A stretch of DNA of 64,000 nt from Shewanella nanhaiensis (lineage in GTDB: Bacteria > Pseudomonadota > Gammaproteobacteria > Enterobacterales > Shewanellaceae): positions 96,479 through 160,478 of the forward strand of contig NZ_JAHZST010000012.1 of the NCBI RefSeq assembly GCF_019457885.1, in the 5' to 3' direction. The translations under genes were made by a program, and so were the position numbers. This document shows, one piece after another, positions 25,319 to 33,159 of the stretch (its first letter is position 1; each line of letters begins with the position of its first letter). Below the pieces are notes generated by a model. It had not been told where the DNA came from. It worked only from the letters and a program-made list of their open reading frames with translations, and searched no databases.

Positions 25319-25330
25319 TTGCAAATTGCA
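25319..25330. promoter_or_regulatory. putative enhancer element b
   Basis: TTGCAAATTGCA, containing the 11-bp perfect palindrome TGCAAATTGCA. The preceding bases TTAGCCGTG also match those before element d (TTAGCCTTG at 32004-32012), so a stretch of about 21 bases is shared with one mismatch. Confidence 0.55.
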
Positions 25331-25376
25331 ATCCTATTATCAGTATTTGCAATTACCTTTTTAGTTGAGAGTTTAT

Positions 25377-26633
25377 TTATTGACCTTTTCGTTTATGTGC
25401 AATACCGACAATAACCAACCCTGGCCAGAACAGGTAGGCTAAGATCTCTAAATTTTCCCCAAAGGTATAGAGAAACAACTGTAATAGCACTGCAATTGCA
25501 GAAGCCGCGACTGGGGACTTTGATATTTCGCTAATTAAACTGAGTAGACTGCAGATTAAAGGAAGCGCTAGTGCAATAGCGCCTACTAAGCCTTTAACGA
25601 AGAGTAGGCCAAACCAAGTATGATGAGAGCCAATAGGCATATACTCCACAAGATGCGGGCCTCGCTCCACGATACCATGGCCCCATACGAGAGCCTCGTT
25701 AGCCCATCGCTGTAGTGCAATCTGTCCTAGATGTTCCCTAACTCGAGTTGACCCCGCTCTTGCAGATTTTATCGCTGAGATACTCAGCTCTATTTTTTCG
25801 AGCACATGAACCCCTAAGAGTCCTAATATTAAGGCGGAGGGGGAAGCGACAAAGTAGAGCCAAGGGGACTTGTGCCAGCGAATAAAGGCAAAGTAACCAA
25901 GTAGCAGCAAGTAACATACGATGGCTAAGCGTGACTGAGAGACTAAGACCATAACCAAGCTACCTAAGATCCCATATACCTTATAGCGACGCTCTTTCTC
26001 CTGAATGGCAAAATTCAGAAAAAGGTTTCCCATCATGCCTAAAGCCGGTGCCCACGGGGTGAAGAGTCGCCATCTAGGAGTACCACTACCGGGGTCAATC
26101 TCGTAAAGGCTAACGCTGAAAAACTCAGGGCCAGGGCCACCAATGATACTCAGGGGAGACACATATAGGGTACTCGGTAGGCCTGCAAGCCAAGCGAGAA
26201 TACAGAAAGGAAGGATAATAAGGGTGTGTTTACTGACAACACAGCAGGCGCGATAGATAAGTTCTGGTCTTATTTTTAATGAGCCTAAAAGTGGAAAAAC
26301 GGCGAGAAGTGCCCAGCCTTTTGCCCAACCTATGCTGGACTTGATTAATTTTGGGATCCCGAGTTCAAAGTCGAAGTGTGCGATGACGAGAGCGATCAGC
26401 ATGATGCACATGCCAAATATCCAGCAAAGTTGAGCTGGGGTAATGACGAAGTCTTCTCGTTCAAATATATAGCGTTTTGCCATTCTCAACAGGAGTATCC
26501 AGCCTATGACTGGGGCGACGATATACATGGCGCCCAGCACCCAGAACAGGTAGGTATAGGTGATGCTGTACCAGATAATTTTCTCATCTGTATTCATCGA
26601 CACGGGATCTGGGTTAAATCGTTTGCTCCCCAT
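25377..26633 (-). CDS. O-antigen polymerase/ligase-like membrane protein (Wzy-like)
   Basis: A 418-aa protein with about 10-11 membrane helices and one large periplasmic loop (about residues 275-345) holding RVREHLGQIALQRWANEALVWGHG and PIGSHHTWFGLLFVKG, the charged loop pattern of Wzy_C/WaaL proteins. It most likely polymerises flipped repeat units. It lies between the flippase and the Wzz-like gene in the order expected for a Wzx/Wzy pathway. The start at ATG 26633 lies 19 nt after the Wzz stop. Polymerase rather than ligase is inferred from context. Confidence 0.8.
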   Translation of the reverse strand: MGSKRFNPDPVSMNTDEKIIWYSITYTYLFWVLGAMYIVAPVIGWILLLRMAKRYIFEREDFVITPAQLCWIFGMCIMLIALVIAHFDFELGIPKLIKSSIGWAKGWALLAVFPLLGSLKIRPELIYRACCVVSKHTLIILPFCILAWLAGLPSTLYVSPLSIIGGPGPEFFSVSLYEIDPGSGTPRWRLFTPWAPALGMMGNLFLNFAIQEKERRYKVYGILGSLVMVLVSQSRLAIVCYLLLLGYFAFIRWHKSPWLYFVASPSALILGLLGVHVLEKIELSISAIKSARAGSTRVREHLGQIALQRWANEALVWGHGIVERGPHLVEYMPIGSHHTWFGLLFVKGLVGAIALALPLICSLLSLISEISKSPVAASAIAVLLQLFLYTFGENLEILAYLFWPGLVIVGIAHKRKGQ

Positions 26634-26652
26634 AGAGACTCCTTTGGATAGA

Positions 26653-28059
26653 TTAAGTCATCAATATTTTTTGCAAAATAGGCTTTCTAACCCAGAGAAT
26701 ACTTAATCCAGCTAAGCAGAAGATGGAGGATATGATCCCACCAAGGAGCGCTAGAATGGTGGAGAGTTTGTTTGGCTTTTCTGGCAGTGATGGTGGGGCG
26801 AGCAGTTGAATGAGTGGGTAAGCGGAATAGATATCAGCTTTTCCTATATCAAGTTTTGCTAAGGCTGAAGTAAATACAGCGGTGGCGAGTTGATGTTCTC
26901 TATGAAGATCTTCGAGTTTAGCGGCATCATCGTTACTGTCTTCCAGTCGGGTATCCCATGCGGCAATCTGGGTTGTTAAACTTTTTATCTCTTGATTTAA
27001 TCCTTCAGCTTCAGTGTTTAAAGAGATGAGCTGTCTCATTAACTGAGCCCGGCCGTCGATATCATCTGCAGAGAGCTTAAGCATCAAGACATCATCTTGG
27101 TAGCCCAAAAGTATCTTGCAGCGCTTTTTTAACGCCTGAAATAGTGCATCTTGTTGATGTTTTTGAGTCATCACTTGTGGATGTTTCTTTCCATATCGAC
27201 CTGAGAACTCAGCCAAGGTTGTCGTTGCTTGAGTATAGATCACCAAGAGTTGTTGATAGAGTTGGTCATTTTTCAGTTTCAGTAGATCTGCAGCTTGCTT
27301 GGCGTTGAGTGAAAGATGCATCTCAAGCATCTTCTGGCTGGCTATTACCCCTTGAAGTTTTGATACCATATTGACTCTATTGTGTCTGAGTCTCTCTATA
27401 GTAAGCGCAAGCTCCTTAAATTGGTCCAGCGAGACCAGCCCTATTTGAGACTGAAAACTAAGGATTTTATCCTGACTCTGGCTGACTTTATTTGCAAAGC
27501 CATCGAGTCCTACTTTAACGCCATTTTCTCTCTGTTGTGTTTCATCATCTCTTAATCTGGACAGTAGAGCTTGTAAGCTGTGGTAGTGAGCCCAGGCTTT
27601 TTCTTGGGCGCCCTCTGCACTGGGTCCACTTATGGTAAATTGCATCAGTCCCGTTTGATTTGGCAGTTTAAGCTTAGGTTTCCCCATTTTATAATTAGGA
27701 ATTTTGATTGTTTTAGCGGCAGCATTAATCAACACACTGCTCATAGAGAGCGCTTTATAGTTTTCACGAGGATCAATGGCGGAGCTTGCGTAGGGAGAGC
27801 TATTCGTGCTGGTGGCTTGGCCTATGCTGTCGAGATTAACGAGCGCACCAGCACCAGCACCGGGTAAAATTAAGGTCCATTTACTTTCAAAACGAGTTGG
27901 ACTCATGACTAGCACTAAGGTGACTAAGCTCCAGATGAGCGTTAGTGCTCCAATTGCTGTCTTGATATAAACCCATCGACGAGCATTAACAGGAAGGCTG
28001 CTTCCTTTGACTGCTGCTCGTCTTAACCAGAGCAGCTGACTGGGATGGTGTTTTTTCAT
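26653..28059 (-). CDS. Wzz-type polysaccharide co-polymerase (chain-length determinant)
   Basis: A 468-aa protein with an N-terminal membrane helix (residues ~32-52), a long periplasmic part rich in predicted coiled coil (about 180-400), and a C-terminal helix after the proline motif LPEKPNKLSTILALLGG. There is no cytoplasmic tyrosine kinase domain. It controls chain length and links the polymerase to the outer-membrane exporter. The inserted GAGAGALVNLDSIGQATSTNSS stretch near residues 67-88 is glycine/serine-rich and unusual. It follows the exporter lipoprotein gene by 19 nt. Confidence 0.85.
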   Translation of the reverse strand: MKKHHPSQLLWLRRAAVKGSSLPVNARRWVYIKTAIGALTLIWSLVTLVLVMSPTRFESKWTLILPGAGAGALVNLDSIGQATSTNSSPYASSAIDPRENYKALSMSSVLINAAAKTIKIPNYKMGKPKLKLPNQTGLMQFTISGPSAEGAQEKAWAHYHSLQALLSRLRDDETQQRENGVKVGLDGFANKVSQSQDKILSFQSQIGLVSLDQFKELALTIERLRHNRVNMVSKLQGVIASQKMLEMHLSLNAKQAADLLKLKNDQLYQQLLVIYTQATTTLAEFSGRYGKKHPQVMTQKHQQDALFQALKKRCKILLGYQDDVLMLKLSADDIDGRAQLMRQLISLNTEAEGLNQEIKSLTTQIAAWDTRLEDSNDDAAKLEDLHREHQLATAVFTSALAKLDIGKADIYSAYPLIQLLAPPSLPEKPNKLSTILALLGGIISSIFCLAGLSILWVRKPILQKILMT

Positions 28060-28078
28060 CTTTCTTCCCTGTCCTTAG

Positions 28079-29341
28079 TTAAAGTATGCCGAGTAAGGTG
28101 GCAGGAACAATGATCTCAGTTATTGTTCGTGCTATTTCACGTATATTGGTAACACCTGAGTCATAGCAAGCTATTCCGTCACCAGGAAGTAGTACGGGGT
28201 TTATGTGTGATTTCCAAGATTGTGACATCAGGAGTTCAACAGAGCGTTCAACGACATCAACTTCTTGAGTTATAGGATTTTTTGTTACAAGTATAACGTG
28301 CCTACTTGCATTGGTACTTTGAGCCCCCCCAACACAGTTACCACCAATGACACCAGTTAATAACCGTGTTCCGTAGGGGAATCGAGTTGCTTCTGTATCA
28401 ACGGCAGATTGAGCATTACTGCTTGCAGGTTGAGTCAGGTTAGAGATGAAAACACGAATACCTGGCGCGGTGATCTGTGATGGTCTAGCGAGTGAGTCGT
28501 CAAAGTGATTATTTTGCGGTACATGAATATGGTCTTCGGCCATTAATGTTAGGCGAGGCACAGGGTCTCCATTAATTACCCCAGTGAGATCTACTTCAAT
28601 AATATGCCGACCTCGGGTGATCACTACCCGACTAATGTCGGCATTTGGGCTGATACCGCCAGATGCCTTTAAGGCCATATAGATGCTTCTGCCTGCGGCT
28701 TGATCACCTGAATGCCCGCCATCATCATCTTTGATCTCTGTATCTGATTTACGGTTGATACTGTGTAGCCCAGGTTCAAATACTGCACCAGATACACTGA
28801 CCTGAATGGGCGCCCATCTTAGGGGGGTAATACTTAATCTGATCGCACCCTCAAGCATCAAATTTTCATCGATTAACAGCTGTTTAATGTTCTTTTTAAG
28901 TGAGGGGATAGATACCCCGTGGGCTGTTAAGGCCGGCAGGTAGGGAAGGTAGATAAAACCGTCTGCATTAACTTCGACTTTTGCACTAAACTCGTCACCA
29001 TTTAATATTTTGATACTCACTCTATCGCCCACAGATAGGAGTGGTGTGTTAAACAGTCTAGTAAATGAGGCATAGTCTGAAGCTGATGTAATGGTGTTAG
29101 CCGTGGGGGCATTTTTACTTGTTGCCTCTGTGGCATACCCTCTCATGTAGGGGATTTTATTACCGTAGTAGTGACAAGTTTGAGACTTTTTCTCGCTGCT
29201 CATTTGGTTGGGAGTTTGTTTCTTTTTGTCACTTTGGCAAACATTATCCCTATGGGATATGGTGGGGGTGATGCAAGCGGATAGGTTTATCACCCCGACA
29301 ACAAGGAGTGCTTTCAGAAATAGAAGGCGAGTAGTTTTCAT
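28079..29341 (-). CDS. outer-membrane polysaccharide export lipoprotein (Wza/OPX family)
   Basis: From ATG 29341 the protein has 420 aa and starts with a lipoprotein signal ending LSAC (Cys23). The longer reading from 29461 would overlap the STAS gene and has no such signal. GGAG lies 9 nt upstream of the chosen ATG. The Poly_export domain (LLSVGDRVSIKILNGDEFSAKVEVNADGFIYLP, about 125-160) is followed by SLBB-like segments. A low-complexity N-terminal linker carries two Cys pairs. It forms the outer-membrane exit, working with the Wzz-like protein encoded next. In syp-type loci the equivalent is SypC. Confidence 0.88.
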   Translation of the reverse strand: MKTTRLLFLKALLVVGVINLSACITPTISHRDNVCQSDKKKQTPNQMSSEKKSQTCHYYGNKIPYMRGYATEATSKNAPTANTITSASDYASFTRLFNTPLLSVGDRVSIKILNGDEFSAKVEVNADGFIYLPYLPALTAHGVSIPSLKKNIKQLLIDENLMLEGAIRLSITPLRWAPIQVSVSGAVFEPGLHSINRKSDTEIKDDDGGHSGDQAAGRSIYMALKASGGISPNADISRVVITRGRHIIEVDLTGVINGDPVPRLTLMAEDHIHVPQNNHFDDSLARPSQITAPGIRVFISNLTQPASSNAQSAVDTEATRFPYGTRLLTGVIGGNCVGGAQSTNASRHVILVTKNPITQEVDVVERSVELLMSQSWKSHINPVLLPGDGIACYDSGVTNIREIARTITEIIVPATLLGIL

Positions 29342-29402
29342 GACTGAGACTCCGTTGTTAGTTATGCCTTTGGTAACTTGATAGTGTTGTTGCAAACTCG
29401 TT

Positions 29403-29744
29403 TTACTGCTCACAAATATGTTCAATCGCGGCAGTTCTATCTTCATAGATAGCAAATACATGGTGTAAGCGAGTTAGCTCAATCAAAGCCCTTACCCCAG
29501 AGCTTGGAGAGAGCAATATAATCTCTCCTGCCTTTTTCTGAGTTAACTTGAGAGCGGAAACTAAAACGGATAACCCACTTGAGTCGATGAATTCAACTTG
29601 ATGAAGATCTAACACGAGTTTATTTGAACCGGTTTCTATCTGATGCGTGATGGCGGCTCTAAGTGTCGGAGTTTGGGTTATCACCATCTCTTTAGGCAGG
29701 GTAACTAGGCATGCATTATTGAGTGCTAATGGAGAGAATTTCAT
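29403..29744 (-). CDS. STAS-domain regulator (SypA-like)
   Basis: A 113-aa single STAS domain. LDLHQVEFIDSSGLSVLVSAL contains the phosphorylatable serine in DSSG; Ser56 matches the number I recall for the key serine of V. fischeri SypA. Unphosphorylated STAS antagonists bind partners; here it should be switched off by the RsbW-like kinase (30097-30489) and on by the PP2C phosphatase (30482-31867). It is the first gene of the export/polymerase operon, 72 nt behind a sigma54 promoter. SypA-like function is inferred from domain, residue and context. Confidence 0.87.
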   Translation of the reverse strand: MKFSPLALNNACLVTLPKEMVITQTPTLRAAITHQIETGSNKLVLDLHQVEFIDSSGLSVLVSALKLTQKKAGEIILLSPSSGVRALIELTRLHHVFAIYEDRTAAIEHICEQ

Positions 29745-29815
29745 ATTAAGCTCCTTAGAGAATCACATTGAGTATTAAGGCGTTAGGGTATTTATTGTCT
29801 GGTTACTTTTGTTAT

Positions 29816-29831
29816 TGCACAACTTAGGCCA
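29816..29831 (-). promoter_or_regulatory. sigma54 promoter of the STAS/export operon
   Basis: The minus strand reads TGGCCTAAGTTGTGCA, with GG and GC separated by 10 bases. It is followed by ATAAC exactly as at the 21989-22004 promoter. The predicted transcript start is near 29805, about 60 bases before the STAS start. Confidence 0.75.
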
Positions 29832-29900
29832 TTTCTTATCCTGTTGAATATAAAGATAAAAAGTTATTTCCATAACGCCTTTTTACTGATATCTATCAGA

Positions 29901-29936
29901 ATGCAAATTGCTGCGATGCAGAATGCAACATGAGAA
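29901..29936 (-). promoter_or_regulatory. putative enhancer region c with SypG-type site
   Basis: ATGCAAATTGCT at 29901-29912 is a variant of the shared palindrome. On the minus strand, 29936-29922 reads TTCTCATGTTGCATT, which fits the V. fischeri SypG enhancer consensus as I recall it (TTCTCA-N3-TGC). The region is 70-105 bases upstream of the -24 box, a normal enhancer distance. The rest of the 29745-30096 gap shows no gene. Confidence 0.55.
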
Positions 29937-30096
29937 TTGGCGATAAATTTAGAGTGAAGAGTTGATTTTGTTGAATTAATTTGTGTTCAGTCTAGTGACT
30001 GGGGATGAAAGGGGAATGATGATTCAAGTGAGGAGTTAAACGCGGAGACGGCAGGACTCTAGCGTTTTTAAACTCCGGTAAAATGCATCATTCATA

Positions 30097-30489
30097 TTAA
30101 CTTCTTAACAGACTCAGCCTTAGGTGTGTACCTGCGACTGAGCTCTGATATCTGACTTGATCCATCCAATTTTGCATGATCCAAAGTCCTCGCCCAGACA
30201 AGGATAGTGGTGAAGGGCAGGAGATTTGCTCGTCTAATGGTGTGTAGGGTGAGTTGTCTAAAAGGTCTACGGTAATGCGATCATTATTGCAGTGCAAAAT
30301 AACAATAATTTCCTCGATTTGACTATTAGTATGCTCAAGGACATTAGAGAGTGCTTCCATTACACAAGTGATCACCTTAAACTTTTGCTGTGATTGAACA
30401 CTGTTTTGCTCCAGAAACTGCTCCAGCTCTTTACACAGTAAGTTACTGTTCCAAACGCAATGTGATAAATTTAATTTGAGACTATTCAT
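30097..30489 (-). CDS. RsbW-like anti-sigma/anti-STAS serine kinase
   Basis: A 130-aa GHKL ATPase domain: the N-box is EALSNVLEHTNS, the next motif VDLLDNSPYTPLDE, and the G-box SGRGLWIMQNWMDQV. It is the size of a stand-alone RsbW/SpoIIAB-type kinase. It should phosphorylate the STAS protein encoded by the next gene. Its start overlaps the end of the receiver-PP2C gene by 8 nt, so production is coupled. In V. fischeri SypE the kinase, receiver and phosphatase are one polypeptide; here the kinase is a separate gene. The target is inferred from neighbourhood. Confidence 0.85.
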   Translation of the reverse strand: MNSLKLNLSHCVWNSNLLCKELEQFLEQNSVQSQQKFKVITCVMEALSNVLEHTNSQIEEIIVILHCNNDRITVDLLDNSPYTPLDEQISCPSPLSLSGRGLWIMQNWMDQVRYQSSVAGTHLRLSLLRS

Positions 30490-31867
30490 ATATCCTCCGA
30501 GAGATACAGTCTGAAGCTGAAGTTATTGGTGCTTTTGAAAGGGGTTGCTGTATAGGCAATACCTCATTGATATCTGCCTCATTCTTAAAAGTCTGATCTT
30601 CGGTTGCTACATGAGAAAAGTAGAGCTCTTTAACGGGGGCACTATCCAGTGTACGGCTCTGTTTGAAGAGACTTGGCGCAGATAGCAGCATCATCGAAAT
30701 ATCATCTTGTGGTTTTTTTTGCTGCCAGAGGTCTATTGAGTGACTGAGATGGTGCAATAGGGATTCGGGAGAGAGTGAATGAGCTTGATCACACCTTTTA
30801 ACTAATCGAGTGATGCCAAACTCACCGAACTTTGGGTGCTGTGATTCATATAATCCATCCGAGTAAAGCATTAAATGTTGGTGGCTTTTTAAGGTGAATT
30901 TGCTATATCGGTAGCTGAATTGTTTATCGATTCCCAAGGGAAGTCCTGAATCTAACTCCATTAACCTCGCACCCGTATCGTCTAATAATATGGGCTGGGG
31001 ATGCCCAGCAACGGTTAGCTTAACCTCTCCAGTTAAGCTATTTACAATACCAAGTATTAACGTTGCAAATCGTCCATTATTTTCAGGATCTTCAAAGTCT
31101 TGGTTAAGTTTATTGATAATTAACGCTGGGTTTAAACTTTCCCAATCACAGCTACTGCAACTAAGTTGCTGAGCTAAGGTAAAACTTTGCATTGAGGCGG
31201 CAATGCCATGGCCAGTCACATCAAGTAGGTAAAACCCAATATGGGTCTTGTCTATCTCTATGCATTGGAAAATATCACCAGCGAGCTCCTGTGCGGGGTT
31301 AAACCGAGTGGCTAAGTGCCACTGATTGATCAAGTGACTTGATGATGGCAGGTGAGAGCTTTGCAGTTTCACTGCACTTTTCATGTCACTCTGTATCTGC
31401 TCAAGATACTCATGCTCGTTTGCCAGAGCGGTATTAAGCTCACTATTTTTATGAGTTAACTTACGTTGAAGTTTAACAATTCGTGCTGCGGCTAAGATGC
31501 GGACCTTTAGTACGCTAGGTACAAATGGTTTAGAGATAAAATCATCTGCACCAGATTCTATGCCTTGGATCATATGCTCCGCTAAGTTATTGGAAGTTAA
31601 CAATATGATATAGGGGGGAAAGGGCAACGATTTTAAATGCTCACAAAGTTCAGGACCAGTGATCCCTGGCATTCTCCAGTCGCTGATCACTATATCTACC
31701 TCTTGCCTTTCATACTCAAGTATTGCTTGTTCAGCAGAGCTACAACTGCTTACGTGAAGTCCCATGCTTTGCAATAGTTTAGCGATAAAGCAACGCTCAC
31801 TCTGAGTATCTTCAACGATCAAAATATTAAGATTTTCGGTTTGAAATTTAAATAAGCTATCTAGCAT
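30482..31867 (-). CDS. response regulator with PP2C (SpoIIE-type) phosphatase domain
   Basis: A 461-aa protein. Residues ~13-130 are a receiver (ILIVEDTQSE, phospho-acceptor Asp63 in ISDWRMPG, Lys in FISKPF). A coiled linker follows (~130-165), then a PP2C/SpoIIE phosphatase with intact metal-binding motifs: ELAGDIFQ, LLDVTGHGIAA, YSDGLYE and PQDDISMMLL. The C-terminal ~50 residues after the phosphatase are unassigned. It is predicted to dephosphorylate the STAS protein under control of a sensor kinase, probably the hybrid kinase at 33159. It is transcribed from the sigma54 promoter at 31904-31919. Confidence 0.9.
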   Translation of the reverse strand: MLDSLFKFQTENLNILIVEDTQSERCFIAKLLQSMGLHVSSCSSAEQAILEYERQEVDIVISDWRMPGITGPELCEHLKSLPFPPYIILLTSNNLAEHMIQGIESGADDFISKPFVPSVLKVRILAAARIVKLQRKLTHKNSELNTALANEHEYLEQIQSDMKSAVKLQSSHLPSSSHLINQWHLATRFNPAQELAGDIFQCIEIDKTHIGFYLLDVTGHGIAASMQSFTLAQQLSCSSCDWESLNPALIINKLNQDFEDPENNGRFATLILGIVNSLTGEVKLTVAGHPQPILLDDTGARLMELDSGLPLGIDKQFSYRYSKFTLKSHQHLMLYSDGLYESQHPKFGEFGITRLVKRCDQAHSLSPESLLHHLSHSIDLWQQKKPQDDISMMLLSAPSLFKQSRTLDSAPVKELYFSHVATEDQTFKNEADINEVLPIQQPLSKAPITSASDCISRRIYE

Positions 31868-31903
31868 AGTCTTGCTCCATCGAGCTTGCCGATACTAGGT
31901 TAA

Positions 31904-31919
31904 AGCAATACTTATGCCA
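31904..31919 (-). promoter_or_regulatory. sigma54 promoter of the receiver-PP2C / RsbW operon
   Basis: The minus strand reads TGGCATAAGTATTGCT: consensus TGGCA at -24, TTGCT at -12 and correct spacing. The gene start is 37 nt from the -12 end. Confidence 0.8.
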
Positions 31920-32012
31920 TGGAATAGCCGCAGTCTTGGTAACTATTTGAATGTTAATGAAGGGGGGATCTATTTTTACTGAATTATTATTGTGAAGCTG
32001 GATTTAGCCTTG

Positions 32013-32024
32013 TTGCAAATTGCA
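32013..32024. promoter_or_regulatory. putative enhancer element d, between divergent sigma54 promoters
   Basis: TTGCAAATTGCA (perfect TGCAAATTGCA palindrome), 94 bases from the minus-strand -24 box and 159 bases from the plus-strand one. It could serve both promoters. Nothing else is seen in the 31868-32235 gap besides the two promoters. Confidence 0.55.
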
Positions 32025-32182
32025 CTTAGGTGTTTGATGTTGAAAATTCCAGTATCTATTACTAAGCTTGAAGAAGCTTGTCAATTTTCATATTAAGTAT
32101 CATAGGTTTGACGTTAATTTAAAATATCATTTCGACTTATTTAATACTGGCAATGGGCTTGGGTCGGCGTAAACACTCTTAA

Positions 32183-32198
32183 TGGCATACGCTTTGCT
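32183..32198 (+). promoter_or_regulatory. sigma54 promoter of the PhnD / hybrid kinase / activator operon
   Basis: TGGCATACGCTTTGCT on the plus strand: TGGCA at -24, TTGCT at -12, 10 bases between GG and GC. The predicted start is near 32210, just before the AAGGAGG site at 32223-32229. Confidence 0.8.
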
Positions 32199-32235
32199 CA
32201 GCTACTGAAAGATGGCGCTAGTAAGGAGGTGTGAA

Positions 32236-33159
32236 GTGAGTATATCAATCCTGTTTAAACGGCTTATATTATTAACGTTTATCTGTAGTGTTAACTTAAC
32301 TGTTAACGCTCAACCTATTGAGAGTAAAAATGATAGTTTGCATTCAGATGAGCCTGTGATCTTAACTTTTGGTGTCGTGCCTCAACAAGCGGCTAGTACG
32401 TTAGCAAGGCTATGGTCTCCGGTTCTTGAGGTCATGTCGCAAAATGCTAATTTTCAATTGCGTTTTGCTACTGCAAGAGATATCCCCACTTTCGAAAAGC
32501 GATTGGCTCAAGGTGAGTATGACATCGCGTATATGAACCCCTATCACTATACGGTTTTTCATGACTCTGTTGGTTATCAAGCTTTGGTTAAGCAGAAAGG
32601 AAAACAGATTAAAGGGATCATAGTGGTAAGAAAAGATTCACCGATTCAAACACTAGACGAATTGAAAAATCACCAGCTTGCTTATCCCGCACCAGCTGCT
32701 TTTGCTGCCAGTGTGTTACCCAGAGCAAATTTAAAACTAAAAAATATAGAGGCGAAAGTGAAGTACGTTGGCTCCCATGACTCTGTGTATTTAGCGGTAG
32801 CCCAAGGTATTGTGGCTGCTGGGGGAGGGGTTAAGCGTACCTTTAAGACCATGGATAAACAGGTAACTGAGCAGTTACGAGTTCTTTGGGTCACCCCTGG
32901 TTATACCCCGCATGCTATTGCCGTTCATCCTCGAGTTCCGAAGAGTTTAATTGAGGAGGTGCAGCTTAAAATGCTTGAGTTAACCTCAAGTGTTGAAGGG
33001 AGAGAAGCACTAGAGCGCTTAGGCTTTAGTCGTTTTGAGCAGGCAAGCAACAGTGACTGGGATGATGTCAGAGCGTTGGGCTTAGGCAGTTTTTCTAAGC
33101 CATTAGAGCAACAAGCCAAAGAGAGGGAAGGAAAGTCAAATAACATGGAGGATAGATAA
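32236..33159 (+). CDS. PhnD-like periplasmic binding protein, probable sensory partner of the kinase
   Basis: From GTG 32236 (AAGGAGG 6 nt upstream; the longer reading from ATG 32212 lacks any site) the protein has 307 aa with a signal peptide ending near VNA-QPIES. The PhnD/Phosphonate-bd fold is seen in LTFGVVPQQAAS, FEKRLAQGEYDIAYMNPYHY, GIIVVRKDSPIQTLDELK and LAYPAPAAFAAS. No ABC transporter genes accompany it. Its stop overlaps the kinase start (TAATG at 33157-33161), implying strict coupling, so it probably presents a ligand to the kinase. The ligand is unknown. Confidence 0.87.
   Translation: MSISILFKRLILLTFICSVNLTVNAQPIESKNDSLHSDEPVILTFGVVPQQAASTLARLWSPVLEVMSQNANFQLRFATARDIPTFEKRLAQGEYDIAYMNPYHYTVFHDSVGYQALVKQKGKQIKGIIVVRKDSPIQTLDELKNHQLAYPAPAAFAASVLPRANLKLKNIEAKVKYVGSHDSVYLAVAQGIVAAGGGVKRTFKTMDKQVTEQLRVLWVTPGYTPHAIAVHPRVPKSLIEEVQLKMLELTSSVEGREALERLGFSRFEQASNSDWDDVRALGLGSFSKPLEQQAKEREGKSNNMEDR

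Noticed and set aside
29341..29461. 40-residue N-terminal extension of the export lipoprotein
   Set aside because: It would overlap the STAS gene and hide the lipoprotein signal; ATG 29341 has a ribosome site.
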